Source: Aliiglaciecola sp. M165 (GTDB lineage Bacteria > Pseudomonadota > Gammaproteobacteria > Enterobacterales > Alteromonadaceae). From it: DNA of 64,000 nucleotides. Location: contig NZ_VKKH01000002.1 of assembly GCF_007197995.1 (NCBI RefSeq), positions 186,001 through 250,000 of the forward strand. The letters run 5' to 3'. A program made the translations under genes and the position numbers. Below are positions 61,331 through 64,000 of this stretch, piece after piece. The number at the start of each line of letters is the position of its first letter. Within the stretch, counting starts at the first letter, position 1. The notes under the pieces were generated by a model. It did not search any database, was not told the DNA's origin, and worked only from the letters and a program-made list of their open reading frames with translations.

Positions 61331-62686
61331 TTACCAATTCAATGGATAAGCGCCTAATTCACTGGCTGGTCGTTTCCAATGCAGCTTCACGTTAGACATC
61401 TTTAGTGGACTTTTGAGTCGATTAGCCCTTCCCCACGGCGTGTGTTCAACGACTTCATTGGCATCATCTGGAGTAAAAGTTGGGTCAAGCTGCTCACACT
61501 CGCACTGAGCAAAAGCTTTTAGCAGTTCAGCTGTTTTAGCTAATGACAAACGTGCTCGATTGTATTCGCCATGAGTAATGGCTAACTCAAGCGCTTTGAT
61601 GACAGCTGCTGCCATCAAATAACCCGTTGCATGATCTAATGCTTGAACAGGTAAGGGGGTGGGATGCTGTGATTTGGCCCACTGCATCCCTGCTTCAGCA
61701 ATGCCACTGCTCATTTGAACTAGGCTATCGAACCCCCTTCGATTTGCCCAAGGACCAGACCAGCCGTAAGCATTCAAACTGACTTCGACCAATTCAGGAT
61801 TCAATAACTCCCTGTACTCCTTTGTAAAACCCAATCCATCCAAGGCATCTGCACGATACCCATGAACAAAAACATCGGCTTCAGTGATAAGATCTGACAA
61901 TATTTTCATTCCATGCGGTTTGCCAAGATCCAAAAATCCCGAGCGTTTGCCCAGCATAATGTCGGGAACCACATTATCTTCCTGCCAGTTTGGTGGATCG
62001 ATACGCAGTACGTTTGCGCCTAAGCCAGCCAACGTTCGGGTAGCAACCGGCCCTGCCAAAACCCGCGTCATATCCAATACTTTTAATCCTTTGAGCGGCC
62101 TTTGTGGGGTTCCTTTCCAAGCTTTAGAACGCCCACTTGTGCCGTGCCAATCAACTAAAGGTTCGTCTTTGAGACAACTTCCATGAGGATGATTCTGCCA
62201 TTGAGCATTGCTGCGCATAGCTGCGGCAACGCCGCCTTTTTCAACAATGGCAGATTCCAGCGCGTCTTTCTTCCAGTTTAACAAAGCCTGCTGGACATCA
62301 TCTCGAACGGCTTTTGTGCCAATCACCTGAAGCGCCGCTTGTCGATGATGAGCCAAATTGGTGTGCAGCCTTATCCAGCCATCGCTACATTGATAAATTC
62401 CTGCGATTGCATCCCATACCGGTGGTAGTGGCCAACCGATTGGATACAAGGATTGAGCAAACCACATAGATGCTAATCGACGGTCGACCCCGGGTGGTCC
62501 TGAATCAATTTGTGCAACAGATTGCAGTAAATCGCCCAAGGCACAACCCACTGCCGCAATTGAAGCGACGGCCAAATCAGTGACGGCAAAACAAGAGTGT
62601 AATGACGGTCCAGGCGAGAGCTGAAAATCTTGTTTGATACCCAGCGCAGAAAAAATCGCTTGCTCGATTTTTACAGTGCTCATCAA
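61331..62686 (-). CDS. CaiB/BaiF (class III) CoA-transferase family protein
   Basis: A 451-residue protein of the class III CoA-transferase fold. The core shows LKVLDMTRVLAGPVATRTLAGLGANVLRIDPP, GKRSGFLDLGKPHGMKILSDLITEADVFVHGYRADALDGLG and LNAYGWSGPWANRRGFDSLVQMSSGIAEAGM. The N-terminal 190 residues are an extra segment of the same superfamily. It transfers CoA between acyl groups; the substrate is unknown. The gene ends immediately before (62686/62687) the next one on the strand, so they form a unit. Confidence 0.85.
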   Translation of the reverse strand: MMSTVKIEQAIFSALGIKQDFQLSPGPSLHSCFAVTDLAVASIAAVGCALGDLLQSVAQIDSGPPGVDRRLASMWFAQSLYPIGWPLPPVWDAIAGIYQCSDGWIRLHTNLAHHRQAALQVIGTKAVRDDVQQALLNWKKDALESAIVEKGGVAAAMRSNAQWQNHPHGSCLKDEPLVDWHGTSGRSKAWKGTPQRPLKGLKVLDMTRVLAGPVATRTLAGLGANVLRIDPPNWQEDNVVPDIMLGKRSGFLDLGKPHGMKILSDLITEADVFVHGYRADALDGLGFTKEYRELLNPELVEVSLNAYGWSGPWANRRGFDSLVQMSSGIAEAGMQWAKSQHPTPLPVQALDHATGYLMAAAVIKALELAITHGEYNRARLSLAKTAELLKAFAQCECEQLDPTFTPDDANEVVEHTPWGRANRLKSPLKMSNVKLHWKRPASELGAYPLNW

Positions 62687-64000
62687 TCACAAATCGCCAG
62701 AAAATGACGTGAGGTTTAAGGCTTGGCGAAGTTTAACAATATGCTCAGGACTACCAAGTTGATCATAACTGCTGTGCCACTTCCAGTAATTCGTATGAGT
62801 GAAAAAACCAGGCATGGAGCCAGGTTTGTTAGCCTCTACCGCAATATCTAATACTGGCGTGACCGGTTGGGACTCGGCTTTTTGTTCAGCTTTGGTAATT
62901 TGAGGATTGGCAAACGCCCGACTAACTGGGCCAGAAATGATATCCCCGCAAAATATCTTGCTTGATGGTGAATAAATATTGGTCCACCGCACAGGTGCAA
63001 ACACTGCGCCGTGATGAAGGAACTGTTTGTTATCCGTCTGATAATAATAGTGCTGGTTTTCTTTTACCGGTGGCGCGGTTGGATATTCTCTGTCTAACTT
63101 GCGTTCTACAAAATGTTTTTTGTCTTTAAACAACATAAAGTCGGCATAGGTCAAAGGACTGCCCAGAGTCACTAAGTCGGAAATTAACCAGGGACTGTGT
63201 TTTACCCTCGTTGAAGCCGCTTGTGCTACATCTTGTTGCAGCAGCAAAAATAGCTGGTGTTGAAGCTCGCGATAGCGCGCCATGTTTGCTGACCCATCAA
63301 TAGATTCCATTTCGTGGATCAGGGCCAACGCCTCTTTCGACAAAGGGAGCGACTTGCCAGTATTACTTTTAAACTTATTACTTCGTGCCCAATATTGGGT
63401 CAAAACGTCATAGGCAATGACTGAACCTAAACTGTGCCCAACCAGCACGATACGGTCATATTTCCCTGTAGCGACTATGCTTTCAAGTAATTTCACTCCA
63501 CCATCACGTATGGCTTGTCGTACTTTTATATTCGATGGGGAGGCTGTGATATATCGCGCTACATCACCCAGATAATTGACGATAATGCCTAGCAGTGCAC
63601 CTAAACCTAGAATGAGTACAGGTTTTAATATCGTGAAATAGAACCAAGACAACTGATTAACAGACTCGGATGTCGCCGTTGGGTCGGCAACATCATCGTT
63701 ACCAGACGTAAACCAAAACAACATGGCGATAGCAAAAATTAGCGTCCATACAAGGTAGATAATAGGCCGTAGCGCAGAAGGAAAATCAGAAGGTTTACGC
63801 AGCAACATCGACACCAGCCAGGATTTAACTTGATCGATGGTTGTGCCAACGGTGTGATGGGCCCAATAGTATTCGTAAAAATCCACCCGTGAGGTCTTTT
63901 GAGCTGATTCAGAGCTTTTAATGACCGCGTAATCGGTGGTCAGACGGCGGTGTTCAAAAGACTCAGATACCTCGCTAGGTTTGTTCCAAAATCGCGTGTT
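62687..64000 (-). CDS. Membrane alpha/beta-hydrolase-like protein, N-terminus outside the window
   Basis: At least 437 residues; the frame is open through the right edge. The GTG at 63886 is not a likely start because the upstream 38 codons read as coding (FWNKPSEVSESFEHRRLTTD). Visible: two transmembrane segments (residues 30-50 and 75-105 counted from that GTG), and IVLVGHSLGSVIAYDVLTQYW, a nucleophile elbow with Ser. A long soluble C-terminal region follows. It may be a lipase or esterase-like protein; function unknown. It sits one base upstream of the CoA-transferase. Confidence 0.75.
   Translation of the reverse strand, partial: NTRFWNKPSEVSESFEHRRLTTDYAVIKSSESAQKTSRVDFYEYYWAHHTVGTTIDQVKSWLVSMLLRKPSDFPSALRPIIYLVWTLIFAIAMLFWFTSGNDDVADPTATSESVNQLSWFYFTILKPVLILGLGALLGIIVNYLGDVARYITASPSNIKVRQAIRDGGVKLLESIVATGKYDRIVLVGHSLGSVIAYDVLTQYWARSNKFKSNTGKSLPLSKEALALIHEMESIDGSANMARYRELQHQLFLLLQQDVAQAASTRVKHSPWLISDLVTLGSPLTYADFMLFKDKKHFVERKLDREYPTAPPVKENQHYYYQTDNKQFLHHGAVFAPVRWTNIYSPSSKIFCGDIISGPVSRAFANPQITKAEQKAESQPVTPVLDIAVEANKPGSMPGFFTHTNYWKWHSSYDQLGSPEHIVKLRQALNLTSFSGDL

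Overview
The window reads as chromosomal DNA of a marine gammaproteobacterium, most likely Alteromonadales (Glaciecola/Paraglaciecola-like). This is inferred from pcm-DUF368-nlpD-rpoS, rplU-rpmA/obgE/folA beside ispB, an EfpL-type EF-P paralogue, fadBA, tamAB, pldA, several MscS channels and a Bacteroidetes-style hybrid two-component regulator. Gene density is high and most genes are ordinary housekeeping or accessory metabolism. I see no rRNA, tRNA, CRISPR array, prophage or intact insertion sequence.

Layout. 1-3210: end of pcm, a PopT-type DUF368 flippase, nlpD and rpoS with a clear terminator. 3538-17730: an accessory stretch of small regulator/target pairs: TetR + GST + YdcZ transporter, HxlR opposite a secreted vanadium-haloperoxidase-like enzyme, LysR opposite a VOC protein, TetR + alpha/beta hydrolase, plus MscS, FUSC, YihY, Tpx and a solute-binding protein. 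Four of these regulators have dyad-symmetric candidate operators next to them. 17733-22074: housekeeping block efpL, folA, obgE, rpmA, rplU, with ispB divergent. 22088-27618: a membrane protein, a likely 59-aa small ORF, a diguanylate cyclase, pepQ and slt. 27880-31223: fadBA. 31285-37059: a secreted lipase, a membrane-protein/XRE pair with its own dyad operator, and a 1363-aa hybrid sensor/AraC regulator. 37060-37698: decayed mobile DNA. 37699-41585: VOC and aldehyde dehydrogenase, purA, yjeT-like DUF2065.

41163-44367: two inverted copies of a ~220-bp non-autonomous element (MITE-like, matched ends, 8-9 bp flanking duplications) bracket the DUF2065 gene, an OmpR-type response regulator without a kinase, and two spondin-domain secreted proteins. 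A third, decayed end of the same element overlaps the stop codon of the hybrid regulator.

44402-51092 is the most interesting part: seven minus-strand genes with junctions between a 4-nt overlap and an 8-nt gap. They are rimK (ribosomal S6 glutamate ligase), an aspartoacylase-like M14 protein, rimB-like retropepsin, a periplasmic cupredoxin-like protein, a membrane sensor with a degenerate GGDEF and an intact EAL domain, a DUF3034 outer-membrane-type protein, and a lipoprotein truncated haemoglobin. This suggests an envelope redox, metal or NO sensing branch tied through c-di-GMP turnover to RimK-type ribosome modification. 51188-54070 holds two MscS channels separated by a 31-bp perfect hairpin, and a CorA/ZntB transporter. 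54295-59798 is tamAB. The window closes with DUF2177, pldA, a CaiB-type CoA-transferase and a large membrane alpha/beta-hydrolase-like protein that runs off the right edge.
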